Origin: JADFXI01 sp963784135
GTDB taxonomy: Bacteria; Nitrospirota; Thermodesulfovibrionia; Thermodesulfovibrionales; Dissulfurispiraceae
NCBI GenBank assembly: GCA_963784135.1
Contig: CAWAQG010000008.1
Span: 414,164-478,163 of the forward strand
Direction: 5' to 3'
Length of the DNA stretch: 64,000 bases
Shown: positions 16,645 through 25,891 of the stretch, piece by piece
How positions within the stretch are numbered: position 1 is the stretch's first letter
Layout of the letters: every line of letters starts with the position of its first letter
Program-made: the position numbers and the translations under genes
Notes under the pieces: model-generated
The model's database searches: none
Told to the model about the DNA's origin: nothing
What the model saw: only the letters and a program-made list of their open reading frames with translations

Positions 16645-17242
16645 TTCATGCCGGATTTATGGTTGGGCCTTATTAAGAACTTCCTGCCCGACCCTTGTCT
16701 TTGTTTTTTCCCATATCCTATTGCCTGTCTTTTTTGGCCTTGAACTTGCATTCTAATTTGTGTATAGTATAATAACCTTAAGTTTACAGTTCTTTGACAA
16801 CCTGTAACGTGGCGTAAAATATGACGAAGTGGGATATGGCCGCTTCGATGGCCTGTGTTGTTTATGCGATACAGTGTATTGATTTTTCCCCAAAAGGGGA
16901 AAGCCTTCCCTGAAAAGGTAAATTAAGAGGAGGGATGCGCTCTGTAGTCAAGTTTACAATATGGCGAATAAGGACTTGACATTAACATTTATATTATTTA
17001 CTATATGTCCTAACTTACCCCTTTTAAAGAGGGAAATTATATTCAGAGGGGGAGAAAGGTTTTTATAAAATTGAGTCGGAGACTCAACGGATTTGGAAAC
17101 GATAAAAACTGAAAGAATCAGGAGGTGATGGGCAAGGGCTAAAGCAGTTTTTTTTGCACTGTATTTTTTTCATCCTGATAGTACCTCAATTATTAAATGT
17201 ATCTGCAGGCGTTAGTCTGCAGGAAAAAAAGGAGGATAAGAA
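16645..17242 (+). promoter_or_regulatory. 600-bp leader region of the surface protein gene with two candidate promoters
   Basis: No coding sequence is recognised. Degenerate heptamers are at 16710-16727. Candidate promoter P1 is TTGCAT (16746-16751) plus TATAAT (16768-16773). Candidate promoter P2 is TTGACA (16976-16981), 17 bp, TACTAT (16999-17004). Hairpins: TTTCCCC-AAAA-GGGGAAA (16885-16902) and TTGAGTC-GGA-GACTCAA (17071-17087). A transcript from P1 would have a leader of about 460 nt and from P2 about 230 nt. I looked for cyclic-di-GMP and other common riboswitch cores and did not recognise one. AGGAGG-like sites occur at 17120 and, for the gene itself, at 17230. Confidence 0.55.
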
Positions 17243-18817
17243 ATGAGTAAGTATTTTAGATTTCTGCTTTTGGTCATACTTGCTTTTGGTCTATTGGCCG
17301 TGCCTGCATTCGCAGGAACGACCTATGTCAACGTTCAGGCATCTAACACCCCTTACACCGCAGCGCTGGAGGCCTTGGGCGCGGCAACGAATGTAGTTCT
17401 CCAAGGAGGGGGGGCTATTAATACTCCTTCTACGGTGGCCGTTAGCTATACGCTTGGACAGACCCTTACCACAAGCAACCTTGTTCAGGTTGTTCTTAAT
17501 GGGGCGTCTTTTACTGGGGATACTATTAATCTTTGCGCCCTTAACGGTGGCGGTGACAAAAACTCCACTATATCGTCCGCTGTCACAACGTCGAACAGTA
17601 CATCGCAGAATTTCCAGATTAGTTTTAACGGTGGTGAGAATATCGTTGCCGGGAATTACATCTGGGCAACCAATACTCCTTGTGGCATTGCCGGCGGTAA
17701 CATGCCTATCCGGTTGCCTAAATCAAGTATTGCAGGTTCGGCAAATATTACAATCAGTGTAATAACGTCGGGGAACATTCCTGTTGACAACGCAAGCACA
17801 GCAACTGTTGCTACTATTGCCAGTGAGTATTCTCCTGCTTTAAGCTCTGCGGATACTATCACCATAGACTATCTCGGCACCCCCGGTAACGGTACGAAGT
17901 TTGCTTCCGCATATGCCGGTGCGGCTAACAACTCGACTGCCGGCAGCGTGAACAAGCTGACCGTTACATACAAGCAGATGGATCTGGATGCTACTAATGC
18001 ACTCTTGGCCGCCAGCAACGGTGGTGTAACTGCGGCAGTTGCTGTCAATGCTTCTGTTTCAGTCAGTGATACAGCGAGTTGGGCTGGTGTTAACAGGGTT
18101 TATATTGCCGCCAGCAATGGCGCCGGTGCTACCAATTGTGTGAACAATCAAAGCGCCGCGAACAATACTTCACCCTCGGGTACTATTGCCCTTGCTATTC
18201 CTGTTAGCGGTGCAAATGGATGGGCAGGCAGCGCTAATTTGGGAGTCTCTGTTTGTATTGACACGAATGCTACCTCTTCTGCCCCGCTTGTTACCAGGGT
18301 AATCAATGGTACCTATGCAATCAACATAGGGACTGGCGGCGTTCAGACCATTACTTCCCCTGCGCTTGCCGCATTCCAGAATTGGGGCCTCAATGGCTAT
18401 CAGGGATTGCTTCCCTGGCTGACCCTGAGCAGCGGAGTTCCGACCACTTGCGTAGTGAACAATGCCAATTCCCTCGCTGCATCAATGTTCCTCAGCGTGC
18501 TTGCCAGCGATACAGCGTCAACAGTAACAGGGGTGAGTCTCGGCAGCATTGCTGGAAGTACCACGCTCGTGCTGGTATTTGATAACAATGGCGTATCCTC
18601 CATAAACGCCGCCGGCACATCTTCTGTGCTTAACAGCCTCTCCGGAGTTACCTTTACAGGCAGCTCCGCATCGAGGTATGCAGCTCAGTTAACGGTTGCA
18701 GGCGCAGCGAGTGGCATCAATATGGCGTGTGCCCAGACCGACCCTCATACGGGCGGCAAGAGGCCTGTACCGGTGTTTACCACTGGCGTAGGCGGAGGCG
18801 CAACTGCCACTTGGTAA
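17243..18817 (+). CDS. Probable major secreted surface (S-layer-like) protein, unrecognised family
   Basis: A 524-residue exported protein with a clear signal peptide (MSKYFRFLLLVILAFGLLAVP, cleavage near AFA|GTT). The mature protein is rich in Ala, Thr, Ser, Asn, Gly and Val with few charged residues, mostly predicted beta, with scattered cysteines (LCALNGGG, TPCGIAGG, NCVNNQ, VCIDTN). I do not recognise a domain. Its ribosome site AAGGAGGA, long leader, tandem promoters and dedicated strong terminator point to high, independent expression, as for S-layer or other major envelope proteins. It has no SLH domain of its own, so attachment would need another route. A secreted matrix protein is an alternative. 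Confidence 0.6.
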   Translation: MSKYFRFLLLVILAFGLLAVPAFAGTTYVNVQASNTPYTAALEALGAATNVVLQGGGAINTPSTVAVSYTLGQTLTTSNLVQVVLNGASFTGDTINLCALNGGGDKNSTISSAVTTSNSTSQNFQISFNGGENIVAGNYIWATNTPCGIAGGNMPIRLPKSSIAGSANITISVITSGNIPVDNASTATVATIASEYSPALSSADTITIDYLGTPGNGTKFASAYAGAANNSTAGSVNKLTVTYKQMDLDATNALLAASNGGVTAAVAVNASVSVSDTASWAGVNRVYIAASNGAGATNCVNNQSAANNTSPSGTIALAIPVSGANGWAGSANLGVSVCIDTNATSSAPLVTRVINGTYAINIGTGGVQTITSPALAAFQNWGLNGYQGLLPWLTLSSGVPTTCVVNNANSLAASMFLSVLASDTASTVTGVSLGSIAGSTTLVLVFDNNGVSSINAAGTSSVLNSLSGVTFTGSSASRYAAQLTVAGAASGINMACAQTDPHTGGKRPVPVFTTGVGGGATATW

Positions 18818-18850
18818 TCTTAATTGTAGTATAGTTTTGTAGTGAGTCCG

Positions 18851-18880
18851 GAAGGGCGGGTGTTAAACCCGCCCTTCTTT
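18851..18880 (+). terminator. Strong intrinsic terminator after the surface protein gene
   Basis: Stem GAAGGGCGGGT and ACCCGCCCTTC (11 bp) with a five-base loop GTTAA, followed by TTTAATTT. It lies 34 bp after the stop codon. Confidence 0.9.
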
Positions 18881-18915
18881 AATTTAAGCCACAATAATCC
18901 GGGGAGTTGATATTA

Positions 18916-19410
18916 ATGAAGCAATTGTATGGGAAAAGCGTTGCAATGGTTTTGGTCGCTTTATCTGCGTTTATTTCAGCCGGCGTATACAGCTCATCGG
19001 CCCTTTCAGCGGAAGCTGTATGGGAATCCATGGGCAAGAGCGCTGATGGAAGGTATTTGCTGTCCATTGACAGGAAAAGCATAATGGGCCCATCCAGTGG
19101 TGCGGCTACCGTTACCGTGAAAAGGGAATTATCACCGGAGGCCAAAGAGGCGAGAAAAAAGAATTTTGAAGAGCAAGTAAAAAAGAGTGAGACGGAAATG
19201 GGCTACAAGGTGGAAAACCCCGAGCTCCTTTTTGAGGCGATGATAAAGATGGAGGTGAGTGAGCTGCCCTATAATTTCGACTGCGTGGGCCGCAGGTATG
19301 CGATTGGAGGCGAATCCACAGTCACTATCCTTTATCACGTCCTTCCGAATAGCGCGGAAAGCAATATCCTCGATATCGTTTGCAAAAAAGGTGACGGCGA
19401 TAATAAATAG
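18916..19410 (+). CDS. Small exported protein of unknown function
   Basis: A 164-residue protein from ATG 18916, with GGGGAG about 10 nt upstream. The signal peptide (MKQLYGKSVAMVLVALSAF) ends near ALSAEA. The mature part begins AVWESMGKSADGRYLLSID, a start seen in several uncharacterised exported proteins where a short beta domain records a value of stress or lysozyme-like partners. I assign no function. A charged central helix (EAKEARKKNFEEQVKKSE) and two cysteines (FDCVG, DIVCKK) that could form a disulfide are visible. It is separated from the surface protein by a terminator, so it needs its own promoter, which I could not locate with confidence. Confidence 0.65.
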   Translation: MKQLYGKSVAMVLVALSAFISAGVYSSSALSAEAVWESMGKSADGRYLLSIDRKSIMGPSSGAATVTVKRELSPEAKEARKKNFEEQVKKSETEMGYKVENPELLFEAMIKMEVSELPYNFDCVGRRYAIGGESTVTILYHVLPNSAESNILDIVCKKGDGDNK

Positions 19411-19497
19411 GAAACAGGCGGGAAATGGGCGGCAGGAATGATCGTTGCGCAAACAGCCGTCCTCGTCACGCTGATAAAGCTCATCAAGTAATTCTTT

Positions 19498-19732
19498 CCT
19501 ATAGCCTATCAGGGCAAACGCACTAAGTGTTTTTCGAGTAAAAACTAACTGCAATATTGCCATAAACTCCAAAATTTCGGCTTATAAGTCGTCATTCCCG
19601 CAGTCCGTTAGCGGGAATCCAGGTTATTTGTGTCTGGATGCCCGATTAAGAACTTAGGGCATGACGAAAATTTCGGCTTTCCGGCGCATAGTGCGTTTGC
19701 CCTGTATAGCCTATTGCCTATAGCTTATTGCC
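19498..19732. mobile_element. MITE-like element with 15-bp inverted repeats, flanked by heptamer arrays
   Basis: AGGGCAAACGCACTA (19511-19525) is exactly inverted at 19689-19703, bounding 193 bp with no gene. Inside lie a host palindromic repeat (19591-19621) and two copies of AAAATTTCGGCTT (near 19571 and 19668). Outside on both sides are heptamer units: CCTATAGCCTAT at 19498-19509 and TATAGCC TATTGCC TATAGCT TATTGCC at 19705-19732. This fits insertion into a heptamer array with a short duplication of TATAGCCTAT. The rest of the gap 19411-19750 holds nothing recognisable. Confidence 0.55.
19591..19621. repeat. Palindromic intergenic repeat inside the MITE-like element
   Basis: GTCATTCCCGC and GCGGGAATCCA arms around AGTCCGTTA, same family as 14208, 14365 and 42682. 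Confidence 0.9.
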
Positions 19733-19750
19733 TGCGTTATAATATCCGGT

Positions 19751-21673
19751 ATGTCAAAAAACCGCACCAATAATCAGGCAGAGAATAGTGGTAAAAAGAC
19801 CGGGGAGCTGCATCAGGAAACGGAAGGCGCCGCTGATTGGCTGTGGCAGTTTTCTGTAGAACTGTCGGAAAACAGACCGCTCAAAATCTTTATGCTTATC
19901 CTGCTGGTGGTCAGCCTCTTCAGCTACTATCCGACCCGCGGGGATGATTACGATGTCTGGTGGCACCTTGCGCTGGGCAAGCACTATGTCCAGAACCACA
20001 CCATGACAGTCGACCATTCCATCTTCTCCTGGACGCCCGCGGATAAAGATTGGATATACAATACGTGGCTCGGAAGCACTCTCCTTTATCTGGCCTACAG
20101 CGCGATGGGCGGCTTTGGTCTATGGGTTGTCCAATTTTCAGTCATGTTATTGCTTTTCCTGCTGTTCGTTGCTTTCATTAAATTAATAGGAGACACTGTT
20201 GATATCAATTATTTTCTCGGTTTTCTCCTTGTCGGTCTTGCGCTGAATCTGACAGCAATTTACGTAAAGCCCGAGCTGTTCAGCACATTGTTTTTTGCAG
20301 TTACCGTTTTTATTTATTTTTATGGGAAATTTTTTGAGCGAAAGCAGGCTTTTTACGTCTATCCCTTCCTGTTTGTTCTCTGGGTCAATGTGCATGGAGG
20401 CTTCCTCGCGGGCCTTATGTTCCTGAGTGTTGCCTTTGCCGGCGAAGCGCTGAATAGTTTTGTAATCAAGCGGACGCCTATGAAGAAGGAACTGATAGTA
20501 AGCTTTTTCATTGTCCTTGTCCTTTCCTATCTGGGCACTCTGCTGAATCCCTATGGCATTTCGTACCATATCAGCGTCCTGCAGAGCCTGTTTGCCTCTG
20601 CATATATGGGTTTCGCAAAGCAGGTTTTCGCATATAAATCCATGTGGGCGTTTGTTTTCCCAAAGGAAATGATGTACAGGTTTATAGTTACGGCATGGTG
20701 TCTGCTATTATTTGCATTTGCTGCCATTGGTTTGAGTGTATATGCCTACAGAAAGAAAAAATACGTCGACCCTGCCCTGATTTTAATTAATGTTTATTTC
20801 TTTTTCTTCTCGATGAACGCGGCCCGTTATACAATTTTTTTCCCCATCATAATCCTTTATACATTTGCCTATATTATAAAGAAGACTGATTCTGTTCAAC
20901 TTAAGGCCAGGACAACCATTGCTTCCTGCATAATCCTGTTCATTTTGGCCGGGTATGCCGATTATACTACAATTTTTTACCAGGACAGCAAAACATGGTT
21001 TGGACAAAAGATTGATGACTCCCTCCCGGTGAAAGAAGTGGATTATATACTAAAGAACAAAATAGAGGGGCCATTGTTCAACGATTACCTCATCGGCGGG
21101 TACATGATGTGGAAGATGTACCCTAAGTATAAAGTCTTTATCGACCCCCGCTACGGTCCCTTCTGGAAAGAGGTCGGGCCGGATTACTTCAACTTCATGT
21201 CCGGGGTGTCGCCGGACAAGCTTAAACTGTTCAACCAGAAATACCCGTTCAAAGCGGCGCTGCTCCACATGCGGGAGAGTGACCTGATATTCTTCATGAT
21301 CAACACAGGGGATTGGAGGCTCGCCTACTTTGATAAAGTAGCAGTGGTGCTGATTCACAAATCCCTTATCCCGACGCTCAGCAAGGAAGCCCTTTCGACA
21401 GATGTGAGCCCGGCGCGCTTCAAAGACGTCGACAGTCCTTCAATACTCGGAACTTTATTCAACTTCTACGTTGCCATCGGCCCACAGTTCGGGCAGCAGA
21501 TCCATGATATTTACAAGAAAAATGTGAGCGATCTATATTGGTTTAAGGAACAGGCTGTTACGGATATGGAATCAAGAATCGCACAGCGTGAACAGCAGGT
21601 GAGGCAGCAACGTGCCCAACAAATGCAGCAGGCACAACAACAACAGCAGCAGCAGGTCATAGGTCATAGGTAA
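19751..21673 (+). CDS. Polytopic membrane protein, GT-C glycosyltransferase-like
   Basis: A 640-residue membrane protein with a polar N-terminus (~45 residues), about 11 transmembrane segments (46-400) and a soluble C-terminal domain of about 200 residues. After the first helix comes an acidic loop motif GDDYDVWWHLALGKHYV. In GT-C enzymes such an acidic first external loop is catalytic, and DxWWHLxxG-type motifs are known in lipid-linked sugar transferases. The extreme C-terminus is Gln-rich (QQAQQQQQQQ) and ends VIGHR, a translation of GGTCATA heptamers. It opens the polysaccharide operon and is coupled to the next gene by TAATG. Exact donor and acceptor are unknown. Confidence 0.65.
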   Translation: MSKNRTNNQAENSGKKTGELHQETEGAADWLWQFSVELSENRPLKIFMLILLVVSLFSYYPTRGDDYDVWWHLALGKHYVQNHTMTVDHSIFSWTPADKDWIYNTWLGSTLLYLAYSAMGGFGLWVVQFSVMLLLFLLFVAFIKLIGDTVDINYFLGFLLVGLALNLTAIYVKPELFSTLFFAVTVFIYFYGKFFERKQAFYVYPFLFVLWVNVHGGFLAGLMFLSVAFAGEALNSFVIKRTPMKKELIVSFFIVLVLSYLGTLLNPYGISYHISVLQSLFASAYMGFAKQVFAYKSMWAFVFPKEMMYRFIVTAWCLLLFAFAAIGLSVYAYRKKKYVDPALILINVYFFFFSMNAARYTIFFPIIILYTFAYIIKKTDSVQLKARTTIASCIILFILAGYADYTTIFYQDSKTWFGQKIDDSLPVKEVDYILKNKIEGPLFNDYLIGGYMMWKMYPKYKVFIDPRYGPFWKEVGPDYFNFMSGVSPDKLKLFNQKYPFKAALLHMRESDLIFFMINTGDWRLAYFDKVAVVLIHKSLIPTLSKEALSTDVSPARFKDVDSPSILGTLFNFYVAIGPQFGQQIHDIYKKNVSDLYWFKEQAVTDMESRIAQREQQVRQQRAQQMQQAQQQQQQQVIGHR

Positions 21674-21675
21674 TG
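21655..21675. repeat. Variant heptamer units at the 3' end of the GT-C gene
   Basis: GGTCATA, GGTCATA, GGTAATG. They encode the last residues and the stop of the upstream gene, and the last unit contributes the ATG (21673) of the aminotransferase gene. Confidence 0.8.
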
Positions 21676-22815
21676 AAAGTCGAATTTTTCAGGCATAATA
21701 TTGATGGACAGGACATCGGGAATTGCACCGAGGTCCTGCGCTCCATATTCTTAACGACAGGGACTTATGTGGCGGATTTCGAAAAAGGATTGTCAGAGTA
21801 TGTCGGCAGCAAGACCGCCGTTGGGGTGACGAGTTGCACGGCAGCACTTCACCTCTGCCTCCTTGCATGGGGTATAGGACCGGGGGATGAGGTGATTACA
21901 ACCCCCATGAGTTTTTGCGCCACGTCCAACGCTGTGATGCACGCCGGGGCCACGCCTGTCTTCGTGGATGTCGAAGAAGAGACCGGGAACATCAACGCCG
22001 GCCTCATTGAGGCTGCGATAACCGGAAGGACGAAGGCGATAATGCCTGTTCATCTCTATGGGCAGATGTGCGACATGAAGAAAATCAGGCAGATTGCCGA
22101 CAAGCATGACCTTGTCGTGATAGAGGATGCGGCGCATTGTATCGAGGGGCAGAGAGACGGTGTGCGGGTCGGACAATTGGGTGATGCGGCCTGTTATAGT
22201 TTTTACGCTACAAAGAATATTACTTCGGGAGAAGGCGGGGCTATTTCGTTGCATGACAGCTCAAAGGACGGATTGGTGCGGATGCTCCGGCTTCACGGAA
22301 TAGACCGGTCTGCCGCAGACCGCTACACCGGTAAATATCGCCACTGGGACATGTCTGTGTTGGGCTGGAAATACAACATGGACAACATCCAGGCGGCCCT
22401 CCTGCTCGGACAGTTGAAAAGGATTGATACCCTCTGGGAAAGGAGAGAGGCACTTTCGAAGAGATATGAAGAGGCATTGTCCGGCGTTGAAGGAATCACC
22501 CTTCTGGAGACCGTTCCCGGTTCACGTCATGCCCGGCATTTGCTCACGATCCAGGTTGCACAGGAGTCGCGGGACGAACTGCTCTGGAAGCTGCAGGAAA
22601 GAGGGGTCGGAATCGCGGTCAATTATAGGCCGATTCATCTTTTGAAGTATTACAGAGACAAATTTCATTATAAAGAGGGAGACTTCCCCGTTGCAGAGAA
22701 AATCGGCAGCAGAACAATCTCCCTGCCTCTCTATCCGGATTTGCGTGACAACGAGATCGAGTATGTGATTTCCGTTGTCCGGGATGAGATCAATTGCCGG
22801 AAAAGGAAAAACTAA
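21673..22815 (+). CDS. DegT/DnrJ/EryC1-family sugar aminotransferase
   Basis: A 380-residue PLP enzyme that most likely transaminates an NDP-4-keto (or 3-keto) sugar. Typical motifs: GVTSCTAALHLCL, PMSFCATSNAV, MPVHLYGQMCDM, VIEDAAHCIEG and CYSFYATKNITSGEGG, with the catalytic lysine retained (contrast with the DegT protein at 32382). The C-terminal KYNMDNIQAALLLGQL is also standard. The start overlaps the upstream stop. The product amino sugar would enter the glycan built by this locus. Confidence 0.9.
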   Translation: MKVEFFRHNIDGQDIGNCTEVLRSIFLTTGTYVADFEKGLSEYVGSKTAVGVTSCTAALHLCLLAWGIGPGDEVITTPMSFCATSNAVMHAGATPVFVDVEEETGNINAGLIEAAITGRTKAIMPVHLYGQMCDMKKIRQIADKHDLVVIEDAAHCIEGQRDGVRVGQLGDAACYSFYATKNITSGEGGAISLHDSSKDGLVRMLRLHGIDRSAADRYTGKYRHWDMSVLGWKYNMDNIQAALLLGQLKRIDTLWERREALSKRYEEALSGVEGITLLETVPGSRHARHLLTIQVAQESRDELLWKLQERGVGIAVNYRPIHLLKYYRDKFHYKEGDFPVAEKIGSRTISLPLYPDLRDNEIEYVISVVRDEINCRKRKN

Positions 22816-22817
22816 AA

Positions 22818-25100
22818 ATGGGGAAAAAGGGAATTCCGGCTGTTGAGAAGGGTCCGCGAATCACAACCTACATAGGGCAAACCGTTTTTACTGCGGTATA
22901 CCTGCTCGTGGTGTATGGGTTAAAGAGTATTGATTTATGGAACAAGTCCTTCGATATCGCCGGCAGTCAATATTTCATCTATAATTTGCTGAGTATCGTT
23001 CTCCTTCTTTTTTATGGCTGGATAATGTATTATGCCGGACATATCGCGTGCAGGCTTTTACGGTGGGATGGAAGTGATAGTGAACTCAGTGCCGCTGACA
23101 ATTTTCTTATATATTCGTTCATCGGCGCAGCGGTTTATTCCGCGGGAATGCTTTTGCTTGGCTTCCTGCGGCTTTATTATATCGGGGTAGTCGTCATAAT
23201 AACAGCCCCGGTTGTTTTTCTCTCCTATACGCGGCTGAAGGGAATAGCAGATAATATTCCGGCATCATTCAGTGCCTTCTACCGCGATTATTTCAAGCAG
23301 GAGCCCAAACTGAATATGGTGGTTGGAATGGTATTTATGTTAATTGCCGCGGGGCAGACGCTCTATTTTCTGATATCAAAAGGACTGATGCCCGACCTGC
23401 TCACAAATGATACAATCGGGCATTACATACCCTATTATCAGGAAGTCATAAGAAGTCACGGCATAATGAATAAATATTTTTTACATTTTTATTATTCCAA
23501 GGGCGCCGGGCTTATCTTCCTGTCTCAGCTGCTTGCCGGTGTACAGTCGGCGCAGATGGTCTCCTTCTATTTTTTCTTCCTTGGCGGCGTAATGATGTAT
23601 GCTTTTGTAAAGAGGGCCACGTCCAATGACTTTATCTGGATGATGCTCGCGGTAATCCTCTATTTCTCATCCGCTATTTTCCTGAATGAAAGCGGCATGA
23701 TGGTATCTGAATTCCAGAAGCCCCATCTGCTTATTGGCGCTTTCATCTGTTTTGTTGTGTACGGGACGGTGATTGCCCACTCCCTTGCCCCGGACAAGTT
23801 GAGATCATGGCGCCTCCTCCAGGCGATTATTCTAATTGCGCTCATCCTTCTTTCACCCATTTCCATTGCCTTTATACTGCCCTTTTTATTGTTGCAATGG
23901 ATTGCGGCGTTCTTCATAAAGGACAAAATCAACCCTGCCTGGTACGTTCTTCCCATGGCAGTGACTCTTTTAGTGTTTGTCGGCATGCTCCTTGTTAACT
24001 ATTTTGCATCAGGGATGGCCGAGGCTACGCCTCTTCCCATATTCTATAAGTTAAGCAACGCAGATATTCTGAGCAAATGGGTCAGCCCCTCTGCTATTTT
24101 GTTCCAAATTCAAATGAATAACATAAGCGGCGAAGGGGCCGGGGCCATAGCTCTCGCTAATCTGTTGAAAGTGAAGAATGTTATTGCAAACATGGGTTCG
24201 GTGCTGTACGACCCCTCGATGGTCCCCGCCTTTATCTATCTTGCTCTCTTGCCGTTGACATGCCTACTGATCATGGTTGCGGTAAAGAGGAAGGTGATAG
24301 ATTCTGCTATCATTCCTCTCATAGTCTCTATAGTTTCCATGCTCCTCGTGAGTTTTATTCTTCTTGTCGTTACTGAACAGCTTTCAATATATCGCTATAC
24401 GACCTTCCTGGTGGTTGTCAGGGATTTCTTGTATGTCTATATTCTATTTTTTGTGACAAAGCATTTTGCGGGTCGTTTCTATAAAAAGCTTGTTGTTGTT
24501 CCCGTCATTATTATCATCTTTTATTCCTGTTCAAATTTCTACGCATATGCCAAACAGGAGTCCGTATCCAATGAAGAGAAAATTGATTTCCTGACAGGGA
24601 ACAAGAGTTATGCCGATTTCTACGAAAAAAGATGGGGAGCGGTAAAAATGGGTTTGACCATTCAGCAGAAAATCGGCAGCGACAAAAAGGTTGTCGTTAT
24701 GAACTTTTTGCCCTCTCTCTATGGCATTCCCGGAAGTGGGTTCGAGAGGCCCCTCATGAATGATTACAACACGAAGGGCAACTTTGAGGAGATACTGTTT
24801 GGGGCCCCGGAGCAGGCGATGAGGACCCTTCAGGCGCTTAATATTAATTATTTCCTGTTTGTATTTGACAAACCGTTCCTGCCTACTGCCTACGCTCCCC
24901 TGTTTGAGCCCGAAAATGTCAGGAAATATTTTACACGGGTATTAGATGGGCAGAATCTTATATTGCTGACATGGAAATCTCCGTCTGATCCGGAACTTCC
25001 GGATGATATCATTAAGGGCTACAATAATCTTCGCGAAGCTGGCAGAAGTTATTTCTATGCAAAAAGCTACTACTCGGTGAAATCGATTCTTCATAAATAA
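22818..25100 (+). CDS. Large polytopic membrane protein, GT-C-like
   Basis: A 760-residue protein with roughly 13 transmembrane helices spread over residues 20-560 and a soluble tail of about 150 residues. An external loop near residue 195 reads DLLTNDTIGHYIPYYQEVI, resembling the substrate loops of GT-C/ArnT-like and O-antigen-ligase-like enzymes. I cannot decide between glycosyltransferase, polymerase and ligase. ATG 22818 is taken, 2 bp after the aminotransferase stop, because the upstream in-frame start at 22794 lies inside that gene. Confidence 0.55.
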   Translation: MGKKGIPAVEKGPRITTYIGQTVFTAVYLLVVYGLKSIDLWNKSFDIAGSQYFIYNLLSIVLLLFYGWIMYYAGHIACRLLRWDGSDSELSAADNFLIYSFIGAAVYSAGMLLLGFLRLYYIGVVVIITAPVVFLSYTRLKGIADNIPASFSAFYRDYFKQEPKLNMVVGMVFMLIAAGQTLYFLISKGLMPDLLTNDTIGHYIPYYQEVIRSHGIMNKYFLHFYYSKGAGLIFLSQLLAGVQSAQMVSFYFFFLGGVMMYAFVKRATSNDFIWMMLAVILYFSSAIFLNESGMMVSEFQKPHLLIGAFICFVVYGTVIAHSLAPDKLRSWRLLQAIILIALILLSPISIAFILPFLLLQWIAAFFIKDKINPAWYVLPMAVTLLVFVGMLLVNYFASGMAEATPLPIFYKLSNADILSKWVSPSAILFQIQMNNISGEGAGAIALANLLKVKNVIANMGSVLYDPSMVPAFIYLALLPLTCLLIMVAVKRKVIDSAIIPLIVSIVSMLLVSFILLVVTEQLSIYRYTTFLVVVRDFLYVYILFFVTKHFAGRFYKKLVVVPVIIIIFYSCSNFYAYAKQESVSNEEKIDFLTGNKSYADFYEKRWGAVKMGLTIQQKIGSDKKVVVMNFLPSLYGIPGSGFERPLMNDYNTKGNFEEILFGAPEQAMRTLQALNINYFLFVFDKPFLPTAYAPLFEPENVRKYFTRVLDGQNLILLTWKSPSDPELPDDIIKGYNNLREAGRSYFYAKSYYSVKSILHK

Positions 25101-25165
25101 AATGTGACTGTTCATTACGGGCTGCGGAAATAAATATTCCTTGCAATGAGGAATGGGGAGATAAA

Positions 25166-25867
25166 ATGAAAGTAACGCTGGTTATACCTGCCTTTAACGA
25201 AATCGAGGGAATGAAAGCAATCATGCCCCGGATAAAACCGGAGTGGTACGACCAGCTTATTATTCTGGATGGGGGTTCTACTGATGGAACGCTGGAGTAT
25301 GCGCGCGCGAACGGCTATTTTGTCTATATTCAGCAGAAAAGAGGATTGCGCAACGCGTATATGGAGATTTACGATCTCATTAAAGGGGATATCGTCATCA
25401 CGTTCAGCCCCGACGGCAATTCCATTCCCGAAATTCTCCCCCTCCTTGTTCAGAAAATGAAAGAAGGATACGACATGGTAATCGCCTCGAGGTATCTGGA
25501 CGGGGCCAGGAGCTATGATGACGATATGGTGACGAGGTTCGGCAACTGGATGTTCACTTTCCTGATCAACACGCTCTATGGCGGGAACTATACGGACACC
25601 TTCAATATGTATCGCGCTTATCGCAAGGATTTGATAAAGAAGCTTGAGCTCGATAAGGAAAGCGCCTATTGGCCCGAAAAATGTTTCTTTACCCGTTTGA
25701 GTTGGGAGCCCTTGCTCTCGGTGCGTTGCGCAAGGAAGAAACTTAAACTTGCGGAAATCCCGGGAGACGAGCCTCCCCGGATAGGCGGTGAGAGGAAGCT
25801 GCAGGTAATCAGGTGGGGCGCCGGATATCTTGCGCAGGTGTTGACCGACCTGTTTCTCTGGCGGTAG
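25166..25867 (+). CDS. Family 2 glycosyltransferase, DPM1-like
   Basis: A 233-residue GT-A enzyme. VTLVIPAFNEIEG opens the nucleotide-binding fold, ILDGGSTDGT and FSPDGN supply acidic residues for the metal-bound nucleotide sugar, and ASRYLDGARSYDDD is typical of polyprenyl-phosphate mannosyl/glucosyl transferases. No C-terminal membrane helices are seen, so it is probably soluble or peripheral. ATG 25166 has GGGGAG about 8 nt upstream. Confidence 0.85.
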   Translation: MKVTLVIPAFNEIEGMKAIMPRIKPEWYDQLIILDGGSTDGTLEYARANGYFVYIQQKRGLRNAYMEIYDLIKGDIVITFSPDGNSIPEILPLLVQKMKEGYDMVIASRYLDGARSYDDDMVTRFGNWMFTFLINTLYGGNYTDTFNMYRAYRKDLIKKLELDKESAYWPEKCFFTRLSWEPLLSVRCARKKLKLAEIPGDEPPRIGGERKLQVIRWGAGYLAQVLTDLFLWR

Positions 25868-25891
25868 CCTGGTTCCGGAAGAGCTTGTGTT

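Noticed and set aside
16774..17242. Cyclic-di-GMP or other riboswitch in the surface-protein leader
   Set aside because: The leader is long and has hairpins, but I could not match the conserved core of any riboswitch I know. A covariance-model search would decide.
21673..22815. Second His-type dehydratase of the ColD group
   Set aside because: The PLP motif keeps lysine (YATKNITSGEGG), so it is an ordinary sugar aminotransferase.
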